Below, in pieces: positions 1 through 7,073 of a stretch of DNA of 24,359 nt. The notes beneath the pieces were generated by a model. It saw nothing but the letters and a program-made list of their open reading frames with translations, searched no databases and was not told where the DNA came from. Numbering within the stretch: position 1 is the first letter of the stretch; each line of letters begins with the position of its first letter. The translations under genes were made by a program, and so were the position numbers. The stretch lies in the IMG/VR virus record IMGVR_UViG_3300037189_006833, positions 1 through 24,359 of that record; one strand, given 5' to 3'. The DNA comes from a virus.

Positions 1-1
1 A

Positions 2-2362
2 GACATCTTCGGAAATCCAGTTGAAAAAATAAAATTCTCTAGCATTCCAGACGCCAAAGACTTTCTACGATCCTATGAAGGCGTAGAAGGTATGAATATC
101 TATGGAATGGATCAATTCATCTATCCATACATCTTTGATACTTACTCCAGTAAGGTCAAGTATGATCCCCAGACGATTTCTGTGGTATGTATCGATATCG
201 AAAATAAAATTGGCGATGAGGATATTGACACCTCTATTAGAACTACTCCAAATGAAATTACTGCGATCACCATCTCACGAAACGGTAAGCGAGCAGTCTT
301 TGGATGTGGTGAATACACGATCCATCAGCCGAACATCACATATTACAAGTGTAAGGATGAAGTTGAGCTACTATTGAAGTTTCTTAATGTTCTGTGGTCT
401 CCTGAGTACAGTCCAGATGTCCTTACGGGTTGGAACATCGAGTTCTATGATATTCCCTATCTCGTAGGTAGACTTACTGTGGTGCTTGGTGAGAAGTATG
501 CCACTAGACTATCACCATGGGGAATTATTAGACCAAAGAAGACCTTTGTAAACGACCGAGAGATGTTCACGTACCAGATTATGGGTACAAGTGTTCTTGA
601 TTATATTGCTCTGTATCAGAAGTTTACGTATATCAAGCAGGAGTCCTATTCCCTAAGTCATATCGCATTTGTTGAATTGGGTGAAAGTAAACTGGATTAT
701 TCAGAGTACGGAAACCTGCAAGAGCTATATGAGAATAATTATCAGTTGTACATAGAGTATAACATTAAGGACGTTGATCTGGTTGATAGACTTGACGACA
801 AGATGGGTCTCATTGAACTGGTATTCACGATTGCGTACAGTGCAGGTATTCTATTCAATGATGCGTTGGCTTCGGTTAGACCATGGGATGTAATCATTCA
901 CAATTACCTCATGGACAGAAATATTGTGGTTCCGCCCATGAGGTCATCGGTCATGCCTAGGAAACTGGTAGGCGGTTACGTAAAGGAACCATTCGTCGGT
1001 CTACATAACTGGGTAGTAAGTTTCGACTTGAGTTCTCTATATCCTCACCTAATTATGCAGTACAATATTAGCCCAGAGAAGTTCATTCGTAAGGATAGAA
1101 TTCCTAGCATCATTGAACTACTGAGTAAGGTGGAACTGAATTCTGGTAATAGTACTACCATGGCAGCAAATGGATGTAGATATTCAAAGGATGGTGTTGG
1201 GTTCCTACCCGAGCTTATGATGGACCTATTCAAGCAGCGATCTGCTCACAAGAAGACTATGATCCAGTTTGAGAAGGAATACGAAGCAACTAAGAATGAA
1301 GATTTGCAGAATGACATTTCTAGGTATAATAACCTTCAGATGGCACTCAAGATTCTACTCAACTCTGCATATGGTGCTCTAGCGAATATTTACTTCCGTT
1401 GGTTCGATTTCGATAACGCTGAAGCCATTACGATGTCCGGTCAGCTATCTATTCAGTGGGTTGCACAAGACCTCAACATGAAGCTGAATAACATGCTAGG
1501 TACATCTGATGTTGACTACATCATCGCTTCTGATACCGACTCAGTTTACATTAGACTAGATAAGCTAGTTGAGATGTATATGCCGGGAGAGACTGATAAG
1601 CACAAGATCACTAGGTTCTTGGATAAGGTCTGTAAAGAGAAGATCGAGAAGATTATTCAGACTAGCTTTGATGATCTTGCTACATACATGTCTGGTTACA
1701 ATAACCACATGAACATGAAGCGTGAAGCTATTGCTAACCGTGCTATCTGGATTGCAGCCAAGCGATATATTCTCAATGTCTACGATCAGGAAGGTGTTAC
1801 TTACGCTGAACCTAAACTCAAAATGAGTGGAGTTGAAGCAGTAAAGTCTAATACCCCTAAATTCTGTAGGGATAGCATTAAACAGTCCTATAAGATCATC
1901 ATGAATGATACCGAGGAAGACCTACAGAAGTACGTTGAGAAGGTCCGAGATGAGTTCAATCAACTGGACTTCACTGAGATTGGTAGACCAACTGGGGTCA
2001 GTAACCTGACTAAATGGGCCAAGAAGTCTCCAGACAACAAGGCTGGTACTCCTATCCATGTGAGGGCTTCTCTGGTCTACAATGCTGCTATGAAGAAGCA
2101 TAAGCTTGGCAATCGGTACGAGACTATCTACAGCGGTTCCAAGATCAAATATTGTTATCTGAAGATGCCTAACCCAGTTCACTCTAATGTAGTAGCTGCA
2201 CCCGGAAAGCTTCCACCAGAATTCAATCTGGAGAACTATCTGGATCGTGATCTTCAGTTCACCAAAACTTATCTCAATCCCATGAAACTGGTCCTAGAAA
2301 AGATTGGTTGGGAAGCAGAAAAGACTGCCACTATCATGGGTTTGTTTGAAGACGACGCATAA
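2..2362 (+). CDS. 43: DNA polymerase gp43 (family B), 5'-truncated by window edge
   Basis: Replicative DNA polymerase with 3'-5' proofreading exonuclease. The reading frame is open from base 2, and the 30 codons before the first ATG (92) continue the T4 gp43 pattern (DIFGNP corresponds to T4 DIYGKN), so the true start lies upstream, perhaps about 50 codons away judging by T4. Numbering from the ATG at 92: Exo I DIE (D35, E37), Exo II NIEFYDIPY (D120), Exo III YNIKDVD, polymerase motif A DLSSLYP (D312), motif B K420-LLNSAYG, motif C DTDS (D481, D483). All catalytic carboxylates are present. The hydrophobic C-terminus GLFEDDA sits where T4 gp43 binds the sliding clamp, but is more acidic. It should act at the fork with gp41 and gp61, both in this window. 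uvsX follows after a 66 bp gap. Confidence 0.97.
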   Translation, partial: DIFGNPVEKIKFSSIPDAKDFLRSYEGVEGMNIYGMDQFIYPYIFDTYSSKVKYDPQTISVVCIDIENKIGDEDIDTSIRTTPNEITAITISRNGKRAVFGCGEYTIHQPNITYYKCKDEVELLLKFLNVLWSPEYSPDVLTGWNIEFYDIPYLVGRLTVVLGEKYATRLSPWGIIRPKKTFVNDREMFTYQIMGTSVLDYIALYQKFTYIKQESYSLSHIAFVELGESKLDYSEYGNLQELYENNYQLYIEYNIKDVDLVDRLDDKMGLIELVFTIAYSAGILFNDALASVRPWDVIIHNYLMDRNIVVPPMRSSVMPRKLVGGYVKEPFVGLHNWVVSFDLSSLYPHLIMQYNISPEKFIRKDRIPSIIELLSKVELNSGNSTTMAANGCRYSKDGVGFLPELMMDLFKQRSAHKKTMIQFEKEYEATKNEDLQNDISRYNNLQMALKILLNSAYGALANIYFRWFDFDNAEAITMSGQLSIQWVAQDLNMKLNNMLGTSDVDYIIASDTDSVYIRLDKLVEMYMPGETDKHKITRFLDKVCKEKIEKIIQTSFDDLATYMSGYNNHMNMKREAIANRAIWIAAKRYILNVYDQEGVTYAEPKLKMSGVEAVKSNTPKFCRDSIKQSYKIIMNDTEEDLQKYVEKVRDEFNQLDFTEIGRPTGVSNLTKWAKKSPDNKAGTPIHVRASLVYNAAMKKHKLGNRYETIYSGSKIKYCYLKMPNPVHSNVVAAPGKLPPEFNLENYLDRDLQFTKTYLNPMKLVLEKIGWEAEKTATIMGLFEDDA

Positions 2363-2390
2363 ATACCCACGAGGGTTAGTTCACCTTCGT
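2358..2390 (+). promoter_or_regulatory. late-promoter-like octamer overlapping a hairpin after gene 43
   Basis: CATAAATA at 2358-2365 matches 7 of 8 bases of the T4 late promoter TATAAATA and overlaps the gene 43 stop codon. Directly behind it is an 8-bp stem with one G-U pair (2369-2376 with 2383-2390, 6-nt loop). No T-run follows, so it is not a classical intrinsic terminator. A late start would fall about base 2371, inside the stem. It may be a chance match or an mRNA processing or regulatory element in front of uvsX. Confidence 0.3.
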
Positions 2391-2428
2391 AAAATCAAAC
2401 AACACTGTAAACATAAAAGGAAAATTAA

Positions 2429-3508
2429 ATGAACGCACTTATGAATAAGATGAAGGCGTCTGGCTCGATTAAAGAGTCCGCACTTCTATCAGACTCCATT
2501 CTCTTCAATGAGAAGGACTCAGTACCAACCGAAATCCCAATCATCAATCTAGCACTATCAGGAAAGCTCAAAGAGGGTCTAGTATCTGGGCTAACATTCC
2601 TAGCAGGACCGTCTAAACACTTCAAGTCATTACTTGGACTAATGATGGTCAAGGCATACATGGATCAGTATCCAGAATCCATCTGCCTATTCTTCGACTC
2701 TGAATTTGGTATCACACCAGATTATATCAGAGCAAATGGACTAGATGCTTCAAGGATTCTTCACATTCCTATTCTACATATCGAACAACTCAAGTTTGAT
2801 ATGGTGAAGCGAATTAATGATATCCTTCGTAAAGAGAAGGTCATTATCTTCATCGACTCCATCGGCAACTTAGCTTCCAAGAAGGAAGTGGATGATGCTG
2901 AGAAGGAAAATGAAGCTGCAGATATGACACGAGCAAAGGCTCTAAAGTCACTATGGAGAATTATTACTCCACATCTCACTATCCGAGATATTCCACTGAT
3001 TGCAGTAAATCATACATATCAAACCCAAGAAATGTACGCAAAGTCTATCATGTCTGGTGGACAAGGCGGAATGCTTAGTGCCATGCAAGTATTCTTCATT
3101 GGTAAGGCGCAAGAGAAAGATGGAACTGATATAGTCGGATGGAACTTCACCATCAATATTGAGAAGTCAAGGTTCGTTAGAGAGAAGTCAAAATTCACTT
3201 TCCAAGTCAATTATGGAAAGGGCATCAACAAGTGGTCTGGTTTACTCGATCTTGCCCTAGAGTCTGGACATGTCATTAAGCCTAAGCGTGGGTGGTACCA
3301 AACAGTGAATATGGAAACTGGGGAGGTGTCTGAAAAATCATTCAGAGAATCGGCTACTAATAATGCAGAATTCTGGACTCCAATTCTAGCATGTAAGAAA
3401 TTCAATAATTATGTTGAAAGTAAATTTTTGGTGTCATCTGGCGATATGATCGAGACAGATGACGTAAATGATGTCTATGATGACATCGAAGAAGAAGGAG
3501 ACGAATAA
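2429..3508 (+). CDS. uvsX: UvsX recombinase (RecA/RAD51 family)
   Basis: ATP-dependent strand-exchange protein for recombination-dependent replication and repair. The 359 residues compare with 391 for T4 UvsX. Walker A is GPSKHFKS (residues 60-67), nearly the T4 form; Walker B is VIIFIDS (138-144), followed by the UvsX signature IGNLASKKE. The C-terminus is strongly acidic (DVYDDIEEEGDE), as in RecA/UvsX tails. The start ATG has AAGGA 7 nt upstream. The stop overlaps the next start (TAATG), suggesting translational coupling. It lies between polymerase and helicase as in T4, although T4 has genes 42 and imm in between. A GTCATCTG/CAGATGAC stem (3433-3463) lies near the 3' end of the gene. Confidence 0.96.
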   Translation: MNALMNKMKASGSIKESALLSDSILFNEKDSVPTEIPIINLALSGKLKEGLVSGLTFLAGPSKHFKSLLGLMMVKAYMDQYPESICLFFDSEFGITPDYIRANGLDASRILHIPILHIEQLKFDMVKRINDILRKEKVIIFIDSIGNLASKKEVDDAEKENEAADMTRAKALKSLWRIITPHLTIRDIPLIAVNHTYQTQEMYAKSIMSGGQGGMLSAMQVFFIGKAQEKDGTDIVGWNFTINIEKSRFVREKSKFTFQVNYGKGINKWSGLLDLALESGHVIKPKRGWYQTVNMETGEVSEKSFRESATNNAEFWTPILACKKFNNYVESKFLVSSGDMIETDDVNDVYDDIEEEGDE

Positions 3509-3732
3509 TGGGTTGGGCAACTGGCGCAAGAGTACTTAGTGACATCATCGAAGTAGTCGATAGACATGTTCTAGATGATTCAGACAAGATGGGTCTATAC
3601 AAAGACCTCATCATCATATTTGAAGAATATGACTGTGACAATACTGATGAGTGTTTAGAGATTGACTCTATGTTCGATGAAGTGTATTATGAACTCAAGG
3701 GTAAAGAGGTAGTTTTAGAAGAAGAAGAGTAA
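3508..3732 (+). CDS. small acidic conserved phage protein (GWATGS type)
   Basis: 74 residues starting MGWATGARVLSDII, with two helical segments and a very acidic C-terminus (EVVLEEEE). I recall similar short proteins with an N-terminal GWATGS-like motif and a central FEEYDCD-type segment in many phages and some bacteria; none has a function known to me. It starts inside the uvsX stop (TAATG) and ends 3 nt before gp41, the slot of T4 gene 40, but I see no clear similarity to gp40. A cytoplasmic accessory to the UvsX-gp41 block is inferred from position only. Confidence 0.8.
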   Translation: MGWATGARVLSDIIEVVDRHVLDDSDKMGLYKDLIIIFEEYDCDNTDECLEIDSMFDEVYYELKGKEVVLEEEE

Positions 3733-3735
3733 TCT

Positions 3736-5109
3736 ATGCAACTTGAAAGAGTTATTTTTAACAACTTACTATATAATGAAGAGTACTGTCGAAAAGTAAT
3801 CCCCTTCCTTTTAGGGGATTACTTTCACGACCGAAATGATAGGTTGGTGTACGAACTTATTGACGAGTATATCACTAAGTATAATCGAAGACCAACGAAA
3901 GAAGCACTTCAGGTTAATCTGACATCTCGTGATGATGTGCTAGAAGATCAGTACGAAACCTGCAGTACGATTATCACTGATCTTAATGACGAAACCAAAA
4001 ATGACATCGAATGGTTACTGGATTCTACAGAGAAGTTCTGTCAGGATAAGGCGATCTATAATGCCATCATGGAATCCATTAAGATCATGGATGACAAGAC
4101 TGGTAAGAAGTCTAAGGGTCAGATTCCAGAACTGTTGACGGATGCGCTTAGCATTACGTTTGATAGCTCTATCGGACATGACTACTTTGAGGATGCCGAG
4201 AAGCGTTGGGAGTTCTATACCAATGTTGGCGAGAAACTTGTATTCTCGCTAGAGTTTCTGAATAAGATTACTAAGGGTGGTGTTAATCGAAAGACCCTAA
4301 ACCTTCTTATGGCACCTACCGGTGTCGGTAAGAGCTTGATCATGTGTGACCTTGCTGCATCATTCTTGGAGCAAGGTAGAAATGTTCTGTACATCACACT
4401 TGAAATGTCTGAAGAGAGAATTTCAGAACGTATCGATGCTAATCTGATTAATGTCGATATCGATGACATCCCAAATATGGCCAAGGACGTATTTCTGAAG
4501 AAGGTTAACGCGGTCAAGGAAAAGACTGTCGGTAAACTTATCATTAAGGAATATCCTACGAGTGGTGCAGGTTCAGCTAACTTCAGACATCTGCTACAAG
4601 AGCTAAAGTCCAAGAAAGGATTTGTTCCAGACGTAATCTTCATCGATTATATCAATATCTGTAACTCATCCAGATTGAAGGGTTCAGTCTCTGCTAACAC
4701 TAATACTTACATCAAGGCTATTGCTGAAGAACTTAGAGGGTTAGCAGTAGAGTTTGATGTTGCTATGTTCACTGCTACTCAGGTAACTCGTGATGGCATG
4801 GATACTAGTGACATCAATATTACTCAGACATCTGAATCTATTGGTCTAACTCACACGGTTGATATCATGCTAGCAGTTATGCAAACTGAAGAATTGGTCA
4901 GATTGAATCAGTTTCTATTCAAGCAGCTTAAGAACCGATATGCAGATGCTAACAAGTGGAACAAGTTTACTATCGGGGTTGACAAAAATCGTATGAGGCT
5001 GTATGATGTGGAAGGTAGTGCTCAGCATGATTTAGTATCTACTACACCAGCAGCTAACAATATGAAATCTAAAGAAAAATTCAAGAAGAAGTTTCAGGAG
5101 TTTAAATAA
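3736..5109 (+). CDS. 41: Replicative DNA helicase gp41 (DnaB-like)
   Basis: Hexameric 5'-3' helicase of the primosome, partner of gp61 primase. The 457 residues compare with 475 for T4 gp41. An N-terminal helical domain (about 1-150) is followed by the RecA-like motor: Walker A APTGVGKS (193-200), Walker B VIFIDY (300-305), then a conserved TATQVTRDG segment and a C-terminal KNRYAD...KNRMR region as in DnaB arginine-rich motifs. The C-terminus is lysine-rich. The only start upstream of the conserved part is ATG 3736, preceded by purine-rich GAAGAAGAG. Codons 20-30 form a perfect 13-bp inverted repeat, and the 3' end contains a sigma70-like promoter; both are listed separately. The stop overlaps the next gene. 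Confidence 0.96.
   Translation: MQLERVIFNNLLYNEEYCRKVIPFLLGDYFHDRNDRLVYELIDEYITKYNRRPTKEALQVNLTSRDDVLEDQYETCSTIITDLNDETKNDIEWLLDSTEKFCQDKAIYNAIMESIKIMDDKTGKKSKGQIPELLTDALSITFDSSIGHDYFEDAEKRWEFYTNVGEKLVFSLEFLNKITKGGVNRKTLNLLMAPTGVGKSLIMCDLAASFLEQGRNVLYITLEMSEERISERIDANLINVDIDDIPNMAKDVFLKKVNAVKEKTVGKLIIKEYPTSGAGSANFRHLLQELKSKKGFVPDVIFIDYINICNSSRLKGSVSANTNTYIKAIAEELRGLAVEFDVAMFTATQVTRDGMDTSDINITQTSESIGLTHTVDIMLAVMQTEELVRLNQFLFKQLKNRYADANKWNKFTIGVDKNRMRLYDVEGSAQHDLVSTTPAANNMKSKEKFKKKFQEFK
3793..3825 (+). other. perfect 13-bp stem-loop inside gene 41
   Basis: AAAGTAATCCCCT (3793-3805) and its exact reverse complement (3813-3825) are separated by 7 nt (TCCTTTT). The element covers codons 20-30 of gp41, which encode VIPFLLGDYF, a stretch typical of the DnaB N-terminal domain. 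The pairing is far longer than expected by chance in 24 kb. It is about 60 nt after the start codon, so it could slow translation or be a nuclease processing site. Its function is unknown. Confidence 0.85.
4979..5007 (+). promoter_or_regulatory. sigma70-like promoter inside gene 41
   Basis: TTGACA (4979-4984), 17-bp spacer, TATGAT (5002-5007, 5/6 to consensus). It lies in the last 130 bases of gene 41 and would start RNA about base 5014, supplying the small genes from 5109 onward. Confidence 0.55.
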
Positions 5110-5291
5110 TGGCAGAATATAGTTATGTTAAAGAGAATGGTGAGTTTCTAATCAAGGAACGTGCGACTGGGTATACTGTCAGGTACTTCTTTGATCTTGA
5201 TCAAACTAAGAAGTTTATCAAGCATCTAAATTCGGGTGGTGCATTTGCTGGATGGACACCTAACTTCTTTCTAGTAGAAAGATATAAGTGA
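5109..5291 (+). CDS. small hypothetical protein
   Basis: 60 residues, mixed charged and aromatic, no membrane segment or motif I recognise. The sequence AEYSYVKENGEFLIKERATG followed by TVRYFFDLDQTKKFIKHLN reads as a short beta-hairpin plus helix. It starts in the gp41 stop (TAATG) and overlaps the next gene by one base, so it is translated as part of the gp41 operon or from the internal promoter at 4979. Function unknown. Confidence 0.7.
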   Translation: MAEYSYVKENGEFLIKERATGYTVRYFFDLDQTKKFIKHLNSGGAFAGWTPNFFLVERYK

Positions 5292-5512
5292 TGTCGGATT
5301 ATGCTAGAGACGACGATTATATTGAACTTGGTAAAAGATATGATGAACTTTATGTGGATAAAGTTGCATTAAGTAGAAAAATGGATATAATTAATTGGTA
5401 TTTAGAGTATATTAGCAAACATTATAAAGTAGATTCTAGACATCCGGGATATCATCTCATTCCAACTGAAACTTTTATGAAGTTGGTTCAATTGGGTATG
5501 GCCGATGACTGA
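5291..5512 (+). CDS. small hypothetical protein
   Basis: 73 residues (MSDYARDDDYIEL...), acidic N-terminus then a helical region rich in Lys and Tyr. I chose the ATG at 5291 because it overlaps the upstream stop as TGATG; a GTG one codon earlier (5288) is possible. Only a weak purine-rich AGAAAGA lies upstream. No family recognised. Confidence 0.65.
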   Translation: MSDYARDDDYIELGKRYDELYVDKVALSRKMDIINWYLEYISKHYKVDSRHPGYHLIPTETFMKLVQLGMADD

Positions 5513-5580
5513 TGAAAATGGACTAAATGCAATCGAGTCAGTTTTTAGTAGTTGACATATCTAAACGAATGGAGTATCCC

Positions 5581-5883
5581 ATGGTTTATAAAATTGGTTA
5601 TATGTGGGTAGTAGAAATTTTGGGTGAGATGAGTGGTGAAGTTATTGAAAAAAATCACCAGTTTTCCTATGCAAAGGCTTGCAAGTTTGCTAAGAATCTT
5701 CAAAGCTTCAATATTGGTATAGTTCGAGATATATATGACGATGACGAGTGTTTATATGACCGTTCATGGGCATATATAGAAGATGGTGAGCTTCCAGAAT
5801 ATTTTATCGATGAGTACGGTATTGAAGTAGCAAAGGTTCCACCAAGGTTCCATAAACAAATGAAGGATGATAGATATGGCTAA
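5581..5883 (+). CDS. hypothetical protein
   Basis: 100 residues from ATG 5581 (MVYKIGYMWVVEILGEM). The centre has a helix YAKACKFAKNLQ, followed by an acidic DIYDDDE stretch and a C-terminal VPPRFHKQMKDDRYG. The frame is open back to an ATG at 5527, which would add 18 residues, but only the 5581 start has a Shine-Dalgarno sequence at good spacing (GGAG 5571-5574, 6 nt); the 5527 start has none. A TTGACA at 5552 lies in the extension, but its paired -10 is poor. Function unknown. Confidence 0.6.
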   Translation: MVYKIGYMWVVEILGEMSGEVIEKNHQFSYAKACKFAKNLQSFNIGIVRDIYDDDECLYDRSWAYIEDGELPEYFIDEYGIEVAKVPPRFHKQMKDDRYG

Positions 5884-5950
5884 CGCGACTACAAAGACCG
5901 AGACCAAGATTACTGGGGTTACGCTAGAACTAACTCCGATGGAGGCGTAA
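5876..5950 (+). CDS. possible 24-residue micro-ORF, perhaps a truncated gene
   Basis: ATG 5876 overlaps the end of the preceding gene and has AAGGA about 10 nt upstream. It encodes MANATTKTETKITG followed by VTLELTPMEA and a TAA stop. The VTLELTPMEA end resembles the beginning of a longer domain rather than a finished protein. After the stop, the same frame stays open to about 6108 and at first reads like protein (YEVDERFGPEHYERLAVDA). It could be a real micropeptide, a gene cut short by a nonsense change, or chance. Confidence 0.3.
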   Translation: MANATTKTETKITGVTLELTPMEA

Positions 5951-6017
5951 TATGAGGTGGATGAACGATTCGGTCCAGAACACTATGAAAGATTGGCGGT
6001 AGACGCTATCAATCGGG

Positions 6018-6045
6018 TTGACATAGTCTCCTCATTTGATATTAT
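6018..6045 (+). promoter_or_regulatory. sigma70-like early promoter before the ArfA/DUF7230-like gene
   Basis: TTGACA (6018-6023), 16-bp spacer, TATTAT (6040-6045, 5/6) continuing as TATTATAA. Transcription should begin about base 6052. The promoter at 6615 has the same -35, spacing and TATTATAA. The -10 lies between the arms of a 13-bp inverted repeat. Confidence 0.75.
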
Positions 6046-6064
6046 AAGTACATCAAATGAGGAG
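6028..6064 (+). promoter_or_regulatory. 13-bp inverted repeat hiding the RBS from read-through RNA
   Basis: CTCCTCATTTGAT (6028-6040) and ATCAAATGAGGAG (6052-6064) are exact reverse complements around an 11-nt loop. The right arm contains the Shine-Dalgarno AGGAG for the ATG at 6072 (7-nt spacing). RNA reading through from upstream could fold and block the site. RNA started at the 6018 promoter begins at about the right arm and lacks the left arm, so it stays open. The repeat could instead, or also, be an operator. Confidence 0.7.
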
Positions 6065-6071
6065 AACCGAA

Positions 6072-6182
6072 ATGAGAAATCCGATTGCCAAGTACTGCGG
6101 GCGTGTTAACAAGCCCAAAATTCACAAGCCCGCTAAAGGGCCGGGTTCATATACCCGTAAACCTAAATTTGGAGATAAATGA
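6072..6182 (+). CDS. small basic protein, ArfA/DUF7230-like (putative ribosome-rescue factor)
   Basis: 36 residues, strongly basic: NPIAK near the N-terminus, then KPKIHK and KGPGSYTRKPK. The second half matches the recalled ribosome-binding signature of bacterial ArfA, KKGKGSYxRKxK, and NPIAK is common at the start of short ArfA proteins. The same layout (NPVAK...FNK...RK) also fits a small bacterial family I recall as DUF7230. ArfA recruits release factor RF2 to ribosomes stalled on nonstop mRNA; that role here is inference. It lacks the hydrophobic C-terminal tail of full-length E. coli ArfA. Shine-Dalgarno AGGAG 6060-6064. Two short GC-rich hairpins (GCGGGC/GCCCGC 6097-6133; CGGGT/ACCCG 6142-6157) lie in the gene. 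The stop overlaps the next start as TGATG. Confidence 0.6.
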   Translation: MRNPIAKYCGRVNKPKIHKPAKGPGSYTRKPKFGDK

Positions 6183-6559
6183 TGGAACATATTACATACC
6201 CTACTGAGAAGCCAGTATTCGTGGTTAAAGCATGCGTCGAATATTGCGGTAGTGCTATGCAGAAGATACATCTGCAAGGAGACACTCTAGAAGAATTATA
6301 TGAGGAAATGGCCAAATATAAGACTTATAATGAGACGAGCGAAGATTTTGTGGTAAGGTTTGAAAGAGAAATTCTTGAAGTAATTTCAAGCACTATGACT
6401 GATGAAGCTAATCTTGAACACACCGAAGCTATGGAAGAATTTCGGAATCCGAAAGAACCTACGCCAGAAGAAGTTGAAGCAGTTGAAAGGAATATTCGTA
6501 GAGTTTTGGAGTATATGGAAAAGAGGGAGATTGAATATAAAAAGGATGGGATTTGGTAA
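6182..6559 (+). CDS. hypothetical acidic helical protein
   Basis: 125 residues from ATG 6182; the adjacent ATG 6179 is also possible, but GGAG at 6171-6174 is 7 nt from 6182 and only 4 from 6179. The N-terminal third looks like a beta strand pair (KPVFVVKACVEYCG), the rest a long Glu-rich helix with likely coiled-coil character (EEVEAVERNIRRVLEYMEKR). No enzyme motif is seen. Translational coupling to the ArfA/DUF7230-like gene is likely. Codons 88-92 contain a perfect 6-bp stem with a 3-nt loop (6440-6454). Confidence 0.7.
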   Translation: MEHITYPTEKPVFVVKACVEYCGSAMQKIHLQGDTLEELYEEMAKYKTYNETSEDFVVRFEREILEVISSTMTDEANLEHTEAMEEFRNPKEPTPEEVEAVERNIRRVLEYMEKREIEYKKDGIW

Positions 6560-6614
6560 TGTACATAAACACTAATTTTAACGAGGTTCCTACATTAAAA
6601 ATTAAAATAATTAG

Positions 6615-6642
6615 TTGACATCATTTCGGATTATGTTATTAT
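6615..6642 (+). promoter_or_regulatory. sigma70-like early promoter
   Basis: TTGACA (6615-6620), 16-bp spacer, TATTAT (6637-6642) continuing as TATTATAA. AGTTGA at 6613-6618 and TCAACT at 6648-6653 form a 6-bp inverted repeat bracketing the promoter, a possible operator. A start about base 6649 gives a 23-nt leader with GGAG before the ATG at 6672. The roughly 110 bp upstream holds only a 19-codon ORF I do not support. Confidence 0.7.
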
Positions 6643-6671
6643 AACTCATCAACTGATTTTGGAGAACGAAC

Positions 6672-6875
6672 ATGAACCGATTTGTAGTCCTTCTGGCGGC
6701 GGCTGAATATAACCAGAGCTTTATTGATCGTGAAGAAATTTTTTACGTTGTGACTAAGGGTCATAAGTTTGATGTTCTGTACAATGAATTGAACCGAGCA
6801 GACAAGAACTACGTTGAGGCTAGCCTTGATCTTTTCGACACCATTAAGAACTTCGCTAGGGGAGCAGTTCGATGA
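6672..6875 (+). CDS. small hypothetical protein (paralogue of next gene)
   Basis: 67 residues, start supported by GGAG at 6661-6664. The C-terminal half (LNRADKNYVEASLDLFDTIK) resembles that of the following gene (LNRDDQEFVDNFLDTMYILE), so the two look like tandem diverged copies. The N-terminus MNRFVVLLAAAEYNQSF is mildly hydrophobic but too short and too polar afterwards to be a clear signal or membrane helix. It overlaps the next gene by 4 nt. Confidence 0.65.
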   Translation: MNRFVVLLAAAEYNQSFIDREEIFYVVTKGHKFDVLYNELNRADKNYVEASLDLFDTIKNFARGAVR

Positions 6876-7072
6876 ACAAGAAAATCACACAAACGCTTCA
6901 CGCATATGTGGATTGGTCTACTGGATCATTTGCTGATAGAATTGGCGGACTTCAACGATATAATCGTTTGAGAGGATCATTAAATCGCGATGACCAAGAA
7001 TTTGTTGACAACTTCCTTGATACCATGTATATTCTTGAGGATGGATTTTATCGAATGATTGGAGATTACTAA
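6872..7072 (+). CDS. small hypothetical protein (paralogue of previous gene)
   Basis: 66 residues; start overlaps the preceding stop (ATGA), with GGGGAG upstream. It contains YNRLRGSLNRDDQEFVDNFL, resembling YNELNRADKNYVEASLDLF of the preceding protein. Probably a small all-helical domain. Function unknown. Its 3' part contains the sigma70-like promoter at 7005. Confidence 0.65.
   Translation: MNKKITQTLHAYVDWSTGSFADRIGGLQRYNRLRGSLNRDDQEFVDNFLDTMYILEDGFYRMIGDY
7005..7033 (+). promoter_or_regulatory. sigma70-like promoter inside a coding region
   Basis: TTGACA (7005-7010), 17-bp spacer, TATATT (7028-7033, 5/6). The start would be about base 7040, 34 nt before the ATG at 7074. It would drive the small membrane gene, the gene at 7252 and the phosphatase. 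Confidence 0.55.
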
Positions 7073-7073
7073 A

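Noticed and set aside
5552-5580. TTGACA with TATCCC at 17 bp as a promoter for the 5581 gene
   Set aside because: The -10 matches only 3 of 6 bases; kept out of the feature list.
5952-6002. 16-codon ORF MRWMNDSVQNTMKDWR
   Set aside because: Too short, with no support beyond an ATG near a stop.
6559-6618. 19-codon ORF overlapping the 6182 gene stop
   Set aside because: Weak ribosome-binding site, and it runs into the promoter at 6615.
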